Source of the DNA: Rosa chinensis
Lineage: Eukaryota > Streptophyta > Magnoliopsida > Rosales > Rosaceae
Length of the DNA stretch: 64,000 bases
Direction: 5' to 3'
Assembly: GCF_002994745.2 (NCBI RefSeq)
Contig: NC_037090.1
Span: forward strand, 16,294,001 to 16,358,000
The position numbers and the translations under genes are program-made. The notes under the pieces are model-generated. The model had not been told where the DNA came from. It ran no database searches and saw only the letters and a list, made by a program, of their open reading frames with translations. Shown here in pieces: positions 9,474 through 19,769 of the stretch. How positions within the stretch are numbered: the stretch's first letter is position 1; each line of letters begins with the position of its first letter.

Positions 9474-10004
9474 ATGGCTCGAACCAAGGTAACCCCTCGC
9501 AGGGGCGTCAATCAACGCCGTGTTCTCTCTTTGGAAGAAGAAGGTCGTCAAGCGGCCACTAGAGCTGGGCTTACTCGTCCATGGGACCATCGTCCTATCC
9601 GTGAGCGTACCCGCAGTCCCCCTCCTCTGCCTCGTCACTCTCCCAGACTGCATCCCGGAGAGTCTTCTTCCTCACCAGCTGCTCGTGCTCCTCGGCCTAT
9701 GGCCACCCTGGAAAGCTTGTCGGATTCGATTGATGATTTGCGTTCCTCTCTCCGCGATGGTATTATGGTGACAGATTGGAGAGTCAATTGCATGATCGAT
9801 TACATCTCTGAGATGAACTGCTCTTTGATCCGCTGTCACACTGCAATAAACAAGCTTGCTCAGGAAGTCAATAACTTGCAGAGTTATCCTCCTGGGTTTC
9901 CTCGCAAGGACGCTACTGCATCACAACATGAGGACCCGCCTCCGAAGGCTGAAACCAGCAAGAGGGCTGCCACTCGCCAGCATACCGCTCCTCCAAAGGA
10001 GTAA
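9474..10004 (+). CDS. Retrotransposon ORF of unknown function with basic N terminus and helical middle
   Basis: This 176-residue ORF starts MARTKVTPRRG; I chose that Met because it begins the basic domain, although an in-frame Met lies 13 codons upstream. Residues 1-70 are rich in Arg, Pro and Ser. Residues about 77-137 have hydrophobic spacing that suggests an amphipathic helix or coiled coil (LESLSDSIDDLRSSL ... INKLAQEVNNLQ). The tail is charged and low in complexity. There is no zinc knuckle, protease or polymerase motif. It is sense relative to the element and ends just before module copy 2, the place of the extra or env-like ORF in some Ty3 elements. The first residues resemble the histone H3 tail (MARTKQTAR), which may be chance. 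A degenerate gag-like or captured gene are alternatives. Confidence 0.5.
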   Translation: MARTKVTPRRGVNQRRVLSLEEEGRQAATRAGLTRPWDHRPIRERTRSPPPLPRHSPRLHPGESSSSPAARAPRPMATLESLSDSIDDLRSSLRDGIMVTDWRVNCMIDYISEMNCSLIRCHTAINKLAQEVNNLQSYPPGFPRKDATASQHEDPPPKAETSKRAATRQHTAPPKE

Positions 10005-10011
10005 ATGGAGG

Positions 10012-10262
10012 TACAAGTCTAGGCTGAAAGACTTTAAACATTAAGCGCTGCATGGGAGGCAACCCATTTCAACCGTAGCTGTGGAGGAGACATCAAACGC
10101 AGATTTGCTTTCTTGAACTCTTCCTTCTATTTTATTTTCTTAAATTTTAAGTTGTTTTAGGTTTCGTTGTGTTCATTTTCTCTTCTATGCTTGATTTATG
10201 CTTTGCATGATTTATATTTGTTTATACATTGAGGACAATGCATGAATTAAGTATGGGGGACG
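10012..10262 (+). repeat. Conserved retroelement 3' module, copy 2
   Basis: Repeats the order seen at 7829-8063: GTACAAGTCTAGGCTGAAAG lead-in, AAGCGCTGCATGGGAGGCAA with CCCA, CAGATTTGCTTTC, ATTGAGGACAATGCA and TTAAGTATGGGGGACGG. The copies differ enough (insertions of tens of bases) not to be a recent duplication. This copy follows the sense ORF directly. Confidence 0.65.
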
Positions 10263-11996
10263 GATTATTGCTTTGTTGTGTTTTTAGTAGTTAGTATATA
10301 AAGAAAAAAAAAAGAAAAAAAAATGTGTTTAACAAAAGAAAATGTTGTGATACACTAAGGTATATTGGATTAAACATAGTCTTGAAAAAGGGTAGCTGTT
10401 TCAGTCCTATTGCACATCGAGACTCCCTGTTCCCGTACCTAAGTGTTGAAATTAAATTAAATTGTAAAAAAAAAAAAATTGTTGGTTTTAGAGTGTTTTT
10501 GTTTGTTTGAGTCTTAGGATGCTCCTAACGTCTAGGATGAACATGTCTCTGAATTCATGGCTGAAGGTTTTCACAATCAAAATAGAACTTAATTGAATTA
10601 TGTGGTTAATCGACATTGTGATGCTTGTATGAAGATTTGAGATAGGATTGTAACTTGGTTCATTAAGCATGCTAGGATTAAGTCTAATTCATTTGACCCG
10701 AAGTGAGCTATTGAGCTAAAATACTTTCTTTTCGAGTGCTTAATTGATAATTCCAGAATTTCGTGGCTGTATTTGCAAAACCTCATCATTCTTTGAAAAT
10801 CCAATGATCATGTGCCATAGATTTTAATGGACTAGAGAATACTAGAACTCGATTGTTGTGACTGTCAAAACTTGTATGCCATAATATGCACTGATCCTGG
10901 ATATGATAGAAGGCATTAGGGTAACCACCAAAGCCAAACAAGCATGTGTCCCCAATTGTGCCCGTCGTGGGACTCCTTAGAATGAACCCCTTTGAGCCTA
11001 CGTTGAAAACCTTTATTTCATCACCCTCACTACCCTACCATGAGCTTAGTACAGGATATCTCTACCCTTGTCTTAAGGACTTAGTAGAGCATGACATAGT
11101 ATGTAGGGGTGACGATGAAAGACAAGTATGGGGTGGGAAAAATCCAAGAAAAAAAAAAATTTTGCCTTGAAAAAAAAAAAAAAGAAAGAAAGAAAGAAAA
11201 GCGGCAAAAGAGAAGAAAAATTGAAAAGAAAACTCTTGGGAAAATGTTGAAGTGTGGTTTTGGACTTGCAAATTTGTAGAAGGCTCAAAGTTAAAAATTA
11301 TGCCTTTGTCCATTCCCATGTTGGTTAGAGTGAAGGTTTGGCCCAAAACAATGATATTTGGTCTACAAAAATGATGACATAAGGTGGTCCTTATATGCTC
11401 TGCTAGGTCCTTAGGATTTTTTTGTATCCTTAATCTTCATTTCGAAAACCCTAGCTTAGCCCCATTACAACCTGTTTTAAGTGCTGACTTGATCCTTGAG
11501 ATGGGCAGTCTTTGGTTAGTGGAGTCAGTTACGCAGTCGAGCTTATGGTTTAGGTCCATTTGTGCACTTAGTCATTTCATGAGGTCTTTAAAAATTCTTC
11601 ACAAAATGCTTTTATTGATGAAATATGCAAGCTGTTTGTTGCCTTACAATTTGTTCTCTTGCATATACTTGAGTGTGAAGCTTTTAAGCATAGCCATTTC
11701 TGAGAGAAAAATCGAGAGTATGCCCTGTGAGTTTGGATTGGACTTGTTCGAAACATGCTATCATTCACTGTATAACTTAAGTTCTCCATATCTTGCTTAG
11801 TCATATGAATGTCACTGGTTTATTAACCATGGAATTATCTTTGTGATTTTGATTAAGTGTTTAACGTGAAAGCCATGAGTTTGGAGTCTCTGAGACAACA
11901 GTTAGGAGCAATAGAGTCATTTACTTGCTTTTTGTCAAGTCTTTGTTCTGTTTTGGATTTTTTTTGTTTTGTTTTGCTAAGGGACTAGCAAAAGCT
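10263..11996 (+). other. Non-coding 3' part of the LTR retrotransposon
   Basis: Low-complexity A-rich runs occur at 10305-10322, 10465-10480 and 11150-11220. ORFs here are short and show no retroviral domain. The text resembles the long untranslated 3' regions of Tat/Athila elements. No gene is called. Confidence 0.6.
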
Positions 11997-12011
11997 AAGT
12001 GTGGGGGAATT
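11997..12011 (+). other. Polypurine tract before the 3' LTR
   Basis: AAGTGTGGGGGAATT ends one base before the 3' LTR and is the expected primer for plus-strand DNA synthesis. The same GTGGGGGA word closes both internal 3' modules. Confidence 0.8.
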
Positions 12012-13968
12012 TGATAGGCGCATTTTAATGTGATATTTTAAATGTTAATTCCTCACATTTTGCTTAGTTATTCCTTAACGAATCGATTTTTAACTTAATT
12101 TCTAATTTTAGGTACATTGGAGTAGATGAAGAAGAAATGAGTGTTACGTCCATAATTACCTAGAAATGATGGAGAAGAATGAAAATGCACTAAAGAGTCA
12201 ACCTTGAATATTTTCTTACTCCGGCTAGGAGAATCAGAGCCAAGCAAGGAAGAAGGAGCGGCCACCTGACCAAATGAACTCGAAATGAGCTGAAACTCTC
12301 CAGATCCATTCTAGACACCCAAATGATCATTTCTTATGAAGAGTGTCAGAGAAAAATATGAGTGGAAGGCCTTCAAACAATCAGCCCAATTTTCTACAGA
12401 AGCAAAACCGGAAAACTTGACCTGTAAGAGGTCCAGCAGCATTTCCGGCCCAACCACATATAATAAAGCTCTGAAAATTTGTGAGGATGATATACACTCA
12501 TAGTGGAACATTTTTTATGAAGAAGTCGAAGGCTCATTCTGAAGTTTTGATGGAGAAATAATTGAAGGAATAAAGGGGAAGAAACTGACCTGAAAACAAC
12601 TCAACACCACATATTCATGTTTCCCACCCATATGAAGAAAGCATTTCTTTTTCCTTGGATACAATTTTTCTACCCTAAAAGATCATCATCACTTCCACAT
12701 TTCTTCACCTTCATGCTTTGCTTTCATCATTACCTCATCTTTTACATATTTTACAAACCACTCTCATACTCCACTTTCATTATTTTTCTTCATCTCATCA
12801 TTTCACTCTTCTTTTTCTTCCCTATTTAAACACCTTCTCCTCTCACTCTCAATCACCAATTCCTTCATCCATTCCATCTTCTTTGTCTCTCCATTTCCTT
12901 TCCATTTTTCTCTCCATCCTCTAGTGCATTCAACGTTTCAAGCAAGGGAGAAGAAGAAGAAGAAGGAGCCGTGAGCATCATCATCCATCCTCCACCTTGA
13001 AGCTTGCTTTCGAGATTCAAGAATCCATAACGTTTCATCCTTCATCCCCATCTCCATCTCACTGTGTAATTCAACCTCTTTCTTTGTAATCTTGCTTAGT
13101 TTCGTGAGAATTGTTTTTAGTTAACATTTATGTTTGAACAAGGTTTATATTCTGAAATTTTATGATTGAATAAAGAATTTCGATTCTTATGTTGTGATTC
13201 CAAAGTTGCTTATGTGTGATTGTTCGATTGAATTTGCTTGATAGAAAACTTTTATATGTTTATCTTATTTGGGTCGACACTTATAGGATTTGCATGTAAT
13301 TGGTGCTAGGTTTAAGAACATGAAATCGACTTTTCGTTTTGTGTAAACTTGAACCAAAGTAGTAAAGGTTTTGGACAAAGATCGAATTTAATTAACGAGG
13401 ATTGCAATTAGGTGGACTTTTCCATACTAAGTTGTACACTTGAGTTGATAGCCTTTCTCTATGTGTAATGCGTTAAACATGACATGATTGACTAGCTTTC
13501 TAGGGTTTGATTGCATGTTTAATAGGATTAATCTAGGTGCTTTCACTTAGATTAATTAGCATTGAAAAGTAAAATATGGGAAATTGTTTGCTTTTAACGT
13601 TTCACATGATCAACTCCTCTCTCATGACTTAGATGAACAATATTAGGGTTTGAATCAATTTTAATCATATGTTTCGATTTTGATCTTTGTTCTCTCATTC
13701 CATTCGTATTTTGATGTTTTTGCATTTTAATTATTTTGTTAACTTAGTTTTATTTTCGAAAATCCAAAAACCAAAAATCCCCCCTTTTCGTAAATATGTA
13801 TATATTTTGTAATATCTTTGTGAATATTATACTTTGTTTTAATTTTAATTGTTTGTTTGTCCTACATTGACAGGTGTACCCTCAATCCCCGGAATAGAAT
13901 GATCCCTACTTACTTATATTACTAACGACATTTCAGGGTTAAATTATGCGCTTGCTAAAAGCGCATCA
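12012..13968 (+). repeat. 3' LTR
   Basis: Runs from TGATAGGCGC to AAAGCGCATCA and is followed by the CCTAG target repeat. It is almost the same as the 5' LTR up to about 13543; after that substitutions and indels are frequent. Confidence 0.93.
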
Positions 13969-15539
13969 CCTAGGCTGGCCTTTTGGCCTCGCCGAAGCCG
14001 CATGGCTTTGCTGCCTAGCGGGATTTGAATGATTGCTTATGTAGCTCTTGGGATGGAGTGTTGTATCAAGGTTTTTCCAGGGTTTGTTCTTGGCAGCGAT
14101 TCCGGAGGTCGTCTCTGTATTCCGGTAGCCGTGTTGCCCGGAATCGGAGGAACTCGTTTTGACAGCACTGGCTTGCGGTTTCGAAGGAGGCAGGGGCCGT
14201 GAGTAGTTGGATCGAGCAATCCAGTGTTAGAAGTGGTATGAGTCATGGCACACTACAACAATGATAGTCATTTCCAACGGTGCAATTTGGTCGGAAAAGC
14301 AACTTTCCCCGTCGGAAAAAGCTATTTCCGACAGCTAGGTGTCGTATCTGGTCCTCGGAAAAAATACCATCGGAAGTAGTCTTTTTCCGACCAACCCTCG
14401 GAAAAAGATATATTTTCGACAACCAGACGTGGTCGTAAATAATTTGTCGGTGGTTGGAAATTCTTACTCCTCAACGACAACAAATATTATTTCCAACAAA
14501 AAATGTTTGTTGGAAATAATTCGTTGCTTGTCGGAAAAAATTAGTTGGTAGCCAATCCATATTTTTCCAAGGATTTATTTCCGACGAATAGTTGTGGTCG
14601 AAAAAAAACTATTTCCGATAAGAATATTTAATTCCGACGACTATTTGGCATCGAAAATGAATAAATTTCGAGGGTCATATTTTCCTCGGAAATTGATATT
14701 TTCTGTTGGAAAAATATAATCTAATATTTCGGAGAATGATATTTTGGTTGGAAAAAGTGGTTGGATATGTTTTTCGAAGAGGTTTATTCGTTGAAATTGG
14801 TCAGCAAATTTTTTTTTCCTCCCATTCAATTTTATTGTCAATTAACCTGATTGTAAGAGGTAGATGAATCAAGATAATTTTTTTATTAAACATACAAGGA
14901 GACAATTAAATGTTCATAAAAAAAATTGCATTAGAAGAAACATGGTTAATCATTCATACATGTTCAAATAAAGATAAATATTCAAAATTTTGTCTTTATA
15001 ACGTAATTACACTTAAGCAAGGAAGCTAACAATATATGCTAATAAAAGTCCTCATTAAAGTTTGCATCATCTTCAACAACATCTTTAGTACCATCTTCAT
15101 CATGGTGTGCACTTGAATCCGTTGCAATATTATCCTATTGTAAAAGAAAAACAAAGAAGATTAATGCAAAATAAGTAAGAGCTAAAACATTCAGTAAATA
15201 GCATGAACAATAGCAATATATAAAAATATTTGAACAATAGAAAAGTACCACAAAATGTATATGTACCTAATGACTAAATGTAGAAATATTATTTAGAAGT
15301 GATTCGTGTTCCATTTGATTCATTAAGTTGTCTACTTAAATCATTTAGAAGGAACTATTTCAAGTTTATTAATGGATTGGCACAGTTTTAAGTAAACGGG
15401 TACCTAGGTTAAAAAATAAGAAAATTTACTAACACTTAAGTTTAGAAATTCATAAATAAATGTAGAAATATTATTGGGTTAGGGCAGAACCTCCCAGTTA
15501 GCATGATCGATTGATCAAGTCATATATAAATCCAATACA

Positions 15540-15609
15540 CACATATGTATTATGTATATATAACTATGAGACTTATAATACACACACACACGCATACATA
15601 TACATATTA

Positions 15610-15644
<35 letters not shown>

Positions 15645-15710
15645 ATAAATAATATGTATATGTGTATATATAATATGTATGTGTGTGTGTGTGTGTTTGT
15701 ATATTATGAG
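15540..15710. repeat. TATG/TA/TG microsatellite block
   Basis: Compound simple repeat of TATATG, TA and a TG run near 15680-15695, inside the CACTA element. No function inferred. Confidence 0.8.
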
Positions 15711-16219
15711 ATTTATCCGATCTTACCTTATAACCAATATATAATAAAATTATTTTGTCTTTAACATACAATGCATCAAATCTAATAAACTAATAATATA
15801 GTCATCAAGTAACCTGTGAAAAAATGGTAAAATTAATTTTGAAAAGTTAGAGATCCTATGCTCAATTCTCCTCTTTGACTTAATATTTTTATAAAAATAA
15901 TACAATTTAGAGAAATATTTCCAAGGGTCACTAGCCGTCGGAAATAATTTGTTCATTACCGAGGGTACTTTGTTGCCCTCGAAACTAAGAAATCATTTCT
16001 GACAAAGTCAATTGCCTCTCGGAAATAGGTCTACCATTACTGACGATACAAAATGTTGTCGAAAATAATACTAGCACCAAAAGGTCCCGCCATTTTTTTT
16101 GTTTTTCCAACAAAATTGGAACTCTTTTCCTACACCATATTGTCCGTCGGAAATCAAATAAATTTTGAAAGAACATTTCTGACTACCATTTTTCATGGTC
16201 GAAAAAGGAGTTTTTTTTA

Positions 16220-17985
16220 GGACTAATTTCACTTTGCCTCCTCCAACTTTGGGTCGAAAATCATGTTAGTCCCTGATCTTTTTTTTTAATCAAGTATACC
16301 CCTGTACTTCCGAAATTCATATTCCGTATCCAATCCGTCTAAATGAGCCGTCAAATGGTGATGTGGCACCGACAGGCAGACCCACTTTTCAGTCTTTCAA
16401 TCCAAAAGAAGGGAAAAATGGGCATTGCCACCCTTCCTGATGAAATCAATCCATTTTTGCTTCTGGGTTTCTGTATGAGAGCTCAAGCCGCTCCTCCACC
16501 ACACTTCTCTAAGCACCACCGCGACTCACCTCCACCACCATCACGCTCCCTGGTCTCCAACGAGTCAAAACCAGAATTGATTTGGACACCCACATCTAAC
16601 TTCTCTCAAATATTTCTCAACCAATTCGTTATTGTGTTCTAATCCCTTCTGATCTTCTTTTTGTTTTTGAGATGGGTACTAGAAAGAAGAAAATTGACAT
16701 AGAGTAAAGAACTACCAGTCATCCCAAAATGAAGTCTCTGCCATTTCACTTGTTTCATCCTTTTCCAACTTTTCCTTAACATCCTTCAACATTCTAACAC
16801 AGAAATACCAGAAGCATATGGAAATCTATAAACTTTACTGAGAACTCAAACCAAAAAGAATTTCAGATAAACCCATGTACGAATAATAAGGAAAGATGAA
16901 AACTTTGACAAGAAATGTGAGATTAAACGAACCATAGTACCATACCTCTCGCATTCCTCCTTACGAGCAACCAATCTGGTAGCTACTTCCGTTTCTTGTT
17001 TCATCACTTCTTTGGTAAGATGTTGGAAATAGCTACTTCCACCACCACAACAGAATCTGACTTCTCCACCACCACCGCCATCCTCCACGCCATCCTTCTT
17101 CCAAATCTCATCCATAAGCTCCATCTCTTTAAGCCTAGATATTGCTAGTTAATGGATTTTCACAATCCAGATAAAGCAAATATCCCAATTAAAACCAAAA
17201 ATTGGAGTTTTACCGATTCATCTTGCGAGGCAGCGACGGCTACAATTGGCCTGCACCACAACCTCCGCCGGTGCAGAGACAGCAAGCCACAACAGCCGAG
17301 CCCTTTCGAAACAGCAATCGGAGCTCCTCCATAACAGCAAGCACCGCCGAATTGATCGAATCGCTGAGAACACGGCGAGCGGGGTCGCTGCCGCCGCCAC
17401 TGCCTTCTTGAAGCGAGAGCTTTGGGAGTATGCTCTGGGGTGCGAGGCTTGGGTTTTTGCTTCAGTTTCATGGGGAAGGTCTTGGAGATTCGATCTGGGT
17501 ATTTAGTGATTGAAGAACTTGATTGAAGCACTCGAGGCTGCGAAGGAGGAGGCAAAGGTGAAGGCTGAGGAAGAAGCAAAATTGAAAGCAGATAATGAAG
17601 CAAAGGAGAAATATGAGACTGCTAATGAGCAAGTCAAATGTAATGGAACATCAGCTGAAGGAAGATTATTTGAAGAAGTTAGAAAGAATGTGTTAAGATG
17701 GAGATGGGTTTAGGTGATCGGGTTGGAAAGAAGATGAAGATTGTGATTTTTTTTTTGGGTGAATTAAGCCCAAAGGTTATTTAGGGAATTTAACCATTAT
17801 GTGGGTCCGGACGCAAAAAATGTGTCAGCCAGTCTGTGCCACATCACCGTTTGACGGCACATTTAGACGGATTGGGCACGGAAGATGAATTTTGGAAGTG
17901 CAGGGGTATACTTGATTAAAAAAAAAGATCAGGGACTCACATGATTTTCGACCCAAAGTTGGAGGAGGCAACGTGAAATTAGTCC
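16220..17985. mobile_element. MULE with long TIRs and 9-bp target duplication, possible Pack-MULE
   Basis: TIRs of about 150 bp begin GGACTAATTTCACTTTGCC and mirror each other at 16220-16370 and 17835-17985. The 9-bp duplication TTTTTTTTA lies at 16211-16219 and 17986-17994, as expected for Mutator-like elements. There is no transposase. The interior is more GC-rich and gene-like. A minus-strand ORF at 16846-17124 begins MELMDEIWKKDGVEDGGGG. A plus-strand ORF at 17510-17713 is rich in A, E and K (EALEAAKEEAKVKAEEEAK). These may be exons captured from host genes, but I do not recognise the donors. Confidence 0.85.
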
Positions 17986-18967
17986 TTTTTTTTACGAGGG
18001 CAATTCTTTGCTATTGGAAATCTTAGTCAGAAATGAGGACTTTTGTTGTAGTGGCGGCATGGTCCGGACGGCGTAAAGGCTGTGAGTGGAAGTGCATCAG
18101 TGGCTTCTAGTACAACGGTGGTTGCTGGGTCAAGTCAAGGCTGCCTTGATGGGCCTCGGTTGGGTCACTCCTCTTTGGGCTGCCTTTTGGGTTTCTATGG
18201 TGGGCTTGGGTGTTTGCCCTAGGCCCATCCCTATATTTTTAGTTTTGTCTAATTACAATAAATTTCTTATATTTAGGAAATTAAGCACCGTTGTGCACTT
18301 TATGTATCTCTACCAAAGGAGGGTCTCCGCTACCTCTACATATTTGACTAAATAATGAATAGGTCTATTTGTATGTACCACTTATAGGTATTACCACTAT
18401 CTTTTTTGTCTGTCTATGTCCTTAAATGACAGCGGAAGAGTATGTAACGGTCTATTCTGGCTTGTGATGAATATATTATTTCCCTTGATTAAAAAAACAC
18501 ACATACAAGATCGAAAAAAAAATTCAATAAAAGGTTTAATAATTAGGAGGAATGAGTTTAAATTGATTTCAAGGCAGGGTATGAAAATTACAAAACGTAG
18601 ATGAACACCATGGTTTTTTTCCTTTTCTTTTGGGGTTCTTGGTGTTGTTCTGTTTCTTTAATTGTATTATTTATTTTTGTAAATTTCTATAAAAAAAAAC
18701 AGTTTAATCCACTTTTATTTATTTTTGTTAGAGAATAATTATAATGCCATGTCATTCTCACATTTAATCTAACTCGGTGAATGTTTTAAAATTTAAGGGC
18801 TCACTTTGTAAAAAATTGTGTACAATTACGTGTCATTTGATTTGGATACAAAATACGTGTAATTATCACTTTTAGGACATAATTACTTAAACATGAACCT
18901 ATTTTGCTCTAATGAGAACCTTATTTACCTTTAACAAGAACTCTTTTGTAGTAGTAACATAAATTGA

Positions 18968-19070
18968 ATTGGTGAGCTGTGATCTGTTGGTAAGTTATAT
19001 TTCCAACATTGTAAAAATCATGAGTTCGATTCTCACTGACATATGTAAGAGTGAGGTGGGTTAAGGGTTT
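18968..19070 (+). mobile_element. tRNA-derived SINE fragment
   Basis: A box-A-like word (TGATCTGTTGGTAAG, about 18980) and a box-B-like word (GAGTTCGATTCTCAC, about 19022) have the spacing of an internal RNA polymerase III promoter. The unit does not fold as a full tRNA gene. It lies about 70-170 bp before the third exon of the P450 gene. Confidence 0.55.
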
Positions 19071-19139
19071 TAAATGACATGAAATAGAAATAATTCATAT
19101 GGACATATATAACTATATATGTATATATTTTCTGAACAG

Positions 19140-19769
19140 GAACTACAAGTTGCCACGGTGGATAATCCCTCCAATATAGCAGAGTGGGCTCTATCAGAAA
19201 TGCTGAACCAACCTGAGATGCTTACAAAAGCACAAGAGGAACTAAATAGGATAGTGGGAATTGACATGCTTGTTCAAGAATCTCATATCCGGCATCTCCC
19301 TTACATAAGGGCTTGTGCAAGAGAATCGCTCAGGCTGCATCCAGTTGCACCATTCAATGTTCCCCATTTTTCCACTGCTGATGCTATAGTAGCAGGCTAC
19401 TTCATCCCAAAGGGCAGTAGTGTTCTTCTAAGTCGTTTAGGCCTCGGACGCAACCCCAAAGTCTGGGAAAACCCGTTGAGATTCGACCCCGAGCGTCATC
19501 TAAGTGGAGATGCCAGTCAACAAGTAGAGCTGGAAGAACGTGATCTGAGGTTCATTTCATTTACTACTGGAAGGAGAGGTTGCATTGGTGGTACGCTTGG
19601 GACTACCATAACTGTGATGCTCCTTGCTAGGCTTCTTCAAGGGTTTACATGGAGCATGCCACCCAAGGTGGATAAGATTGACCTCACTGAGGCTCCAACC
19701 CTTTTCAAGCTCAATCCATTGCATGCACATGCTAAACCTCGCTTGCCTGCTGCTATGTACCCGATTTAG
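19140..19769 (+). pseudogene. CYP79-type cytochrome P450, exon 3 (heme-binding half)
   Basis: This exon supplies residues 318-526 and joins in phase 0 to the exon ending at 3294; the acceptor is TGAACAG. The I-helix region reads TVDNPSN, the unusual form typical of CYP79 in place of the common A-G-x-D-T-T. ExxR is ESLR (379-382), the PERF-type motif is PERH (434-437), and the heme loop is [10 protein letters not shown] with the ligand Cys at 465. All catalytic landmarks are intact, which suggests that the loss caused by the TAG at codon 304 is recent or that the call there is wrong. Separation from exon 2 by 15.8 kb of nested transposons could also reduce correct splicing. The ORF ends MYPI-stop. 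Confidence 0.92.

Larger units (their letters stand above)
5083..13968 (+). mobile_element. Complete non-autonomous Ty3-type LTR retrotransposon (8,886 bp) carrying a homeobox gene
   Basis: Two LTRs (1,949 and 1,957 bp) start TGATAGGCGC and end CATCA, and the element is flanked by the 5-bp duplication CCTAG (5078-5082 and 13969-13973). A primer site matching the 3' end of plant tRNA-Asp follows the 5' LTR at once, and a purine tract precedes the 3' LTR. That primer type is characteristic of the Tat/Athila branch of Ty3 elements. The 5-kb interior has no recognisable gag, protease, reverse transcriptase or integrase, so movement must depend on an autonomous relative (a large retrotransposon derivative). 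The interior holds, in order: a leader, conserved 3' module copy 1, an antisense WUSCHEL-like gene, a sense ORF, module copy 2, and about 1.7 kb of non-coding sequence. It is inserted in a LINE-like retroposon inside intron 2 of the CYP79-like gene. Confidence 0.93.
14251..18053. mobile_element. Non-autonomous CACTA (En/Spm-type) transposon
   Basis: The ends are CACTACAACAA at 14251 and TTGTTGTAGTG ending at 18053, the classic CACTA inverted termini. The flanking triplets are GCA and GCG, a near match to the 3-bp duplication expected. Subterminal regions (about 14270-14800, 15905-16210, 18000-18040) are packed with TTTCCGAC / GTCGGAAA words in both orientations, as in the transposase-binding arrays of this superfamily. 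No transposase was recognised. The interior holds a TA/TG microsatellite at 15540-15710 and a nested MULE at 16220-17985. It is inserted in the LINE-like retroposon. Confidence 0.85.
4999..18500 (+). mobile_element. LINE-like retroposon (about 0.8 kb) interrupted by two later elements
   Basis: A 13-bp direct repeat, ACATACAAGATCG, flanks the unit at 4986-4998 and 18501-18513, and the 3' end is A-rich (ATTAAAAAAACAC). After removal of the LTR element (5083-13973 including one target repeat) and the CACTA element (14251-18053), about 800 bp remain: 4999-5082, 13974-14250 and 18054-18500. The 5' end is GC-rich with GAGAAAACCCTAAGG. This is the layout of a target-primed non-LTR retroposon. No reverse transcriptase is present, so it is non-autonomous or internally deleted. 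Confidence 0.65.
4074..18952. mobile_element. Outer long-inverted-repeat element split by later insertions
   Basis: Sequence at about 4074-4500 recurs in reverse complement at about 18605-18952. Shared words include GAGCCCTTAAATTTTAAAAC, TAAATGTGAGAATGACAT and a stretch around AAAATAGGTTC. The arms are roughly 350-420 bp with scattered differences. Everything between them at about 4500-18605 is explained by later insertions plus short spacers, so the original unit was about 1.4 kb or less. Long arms and no coding capacity suggest a fold-back or MULE-type DNA element. I could not define its target duplication, so the class is open. Confidence 0.6.

Noticed and set aside
11384..11800. 138-residue ORF in the LTR element
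   Set aside because: It falls in the long non-coding 3' region and shows no family resemblance.
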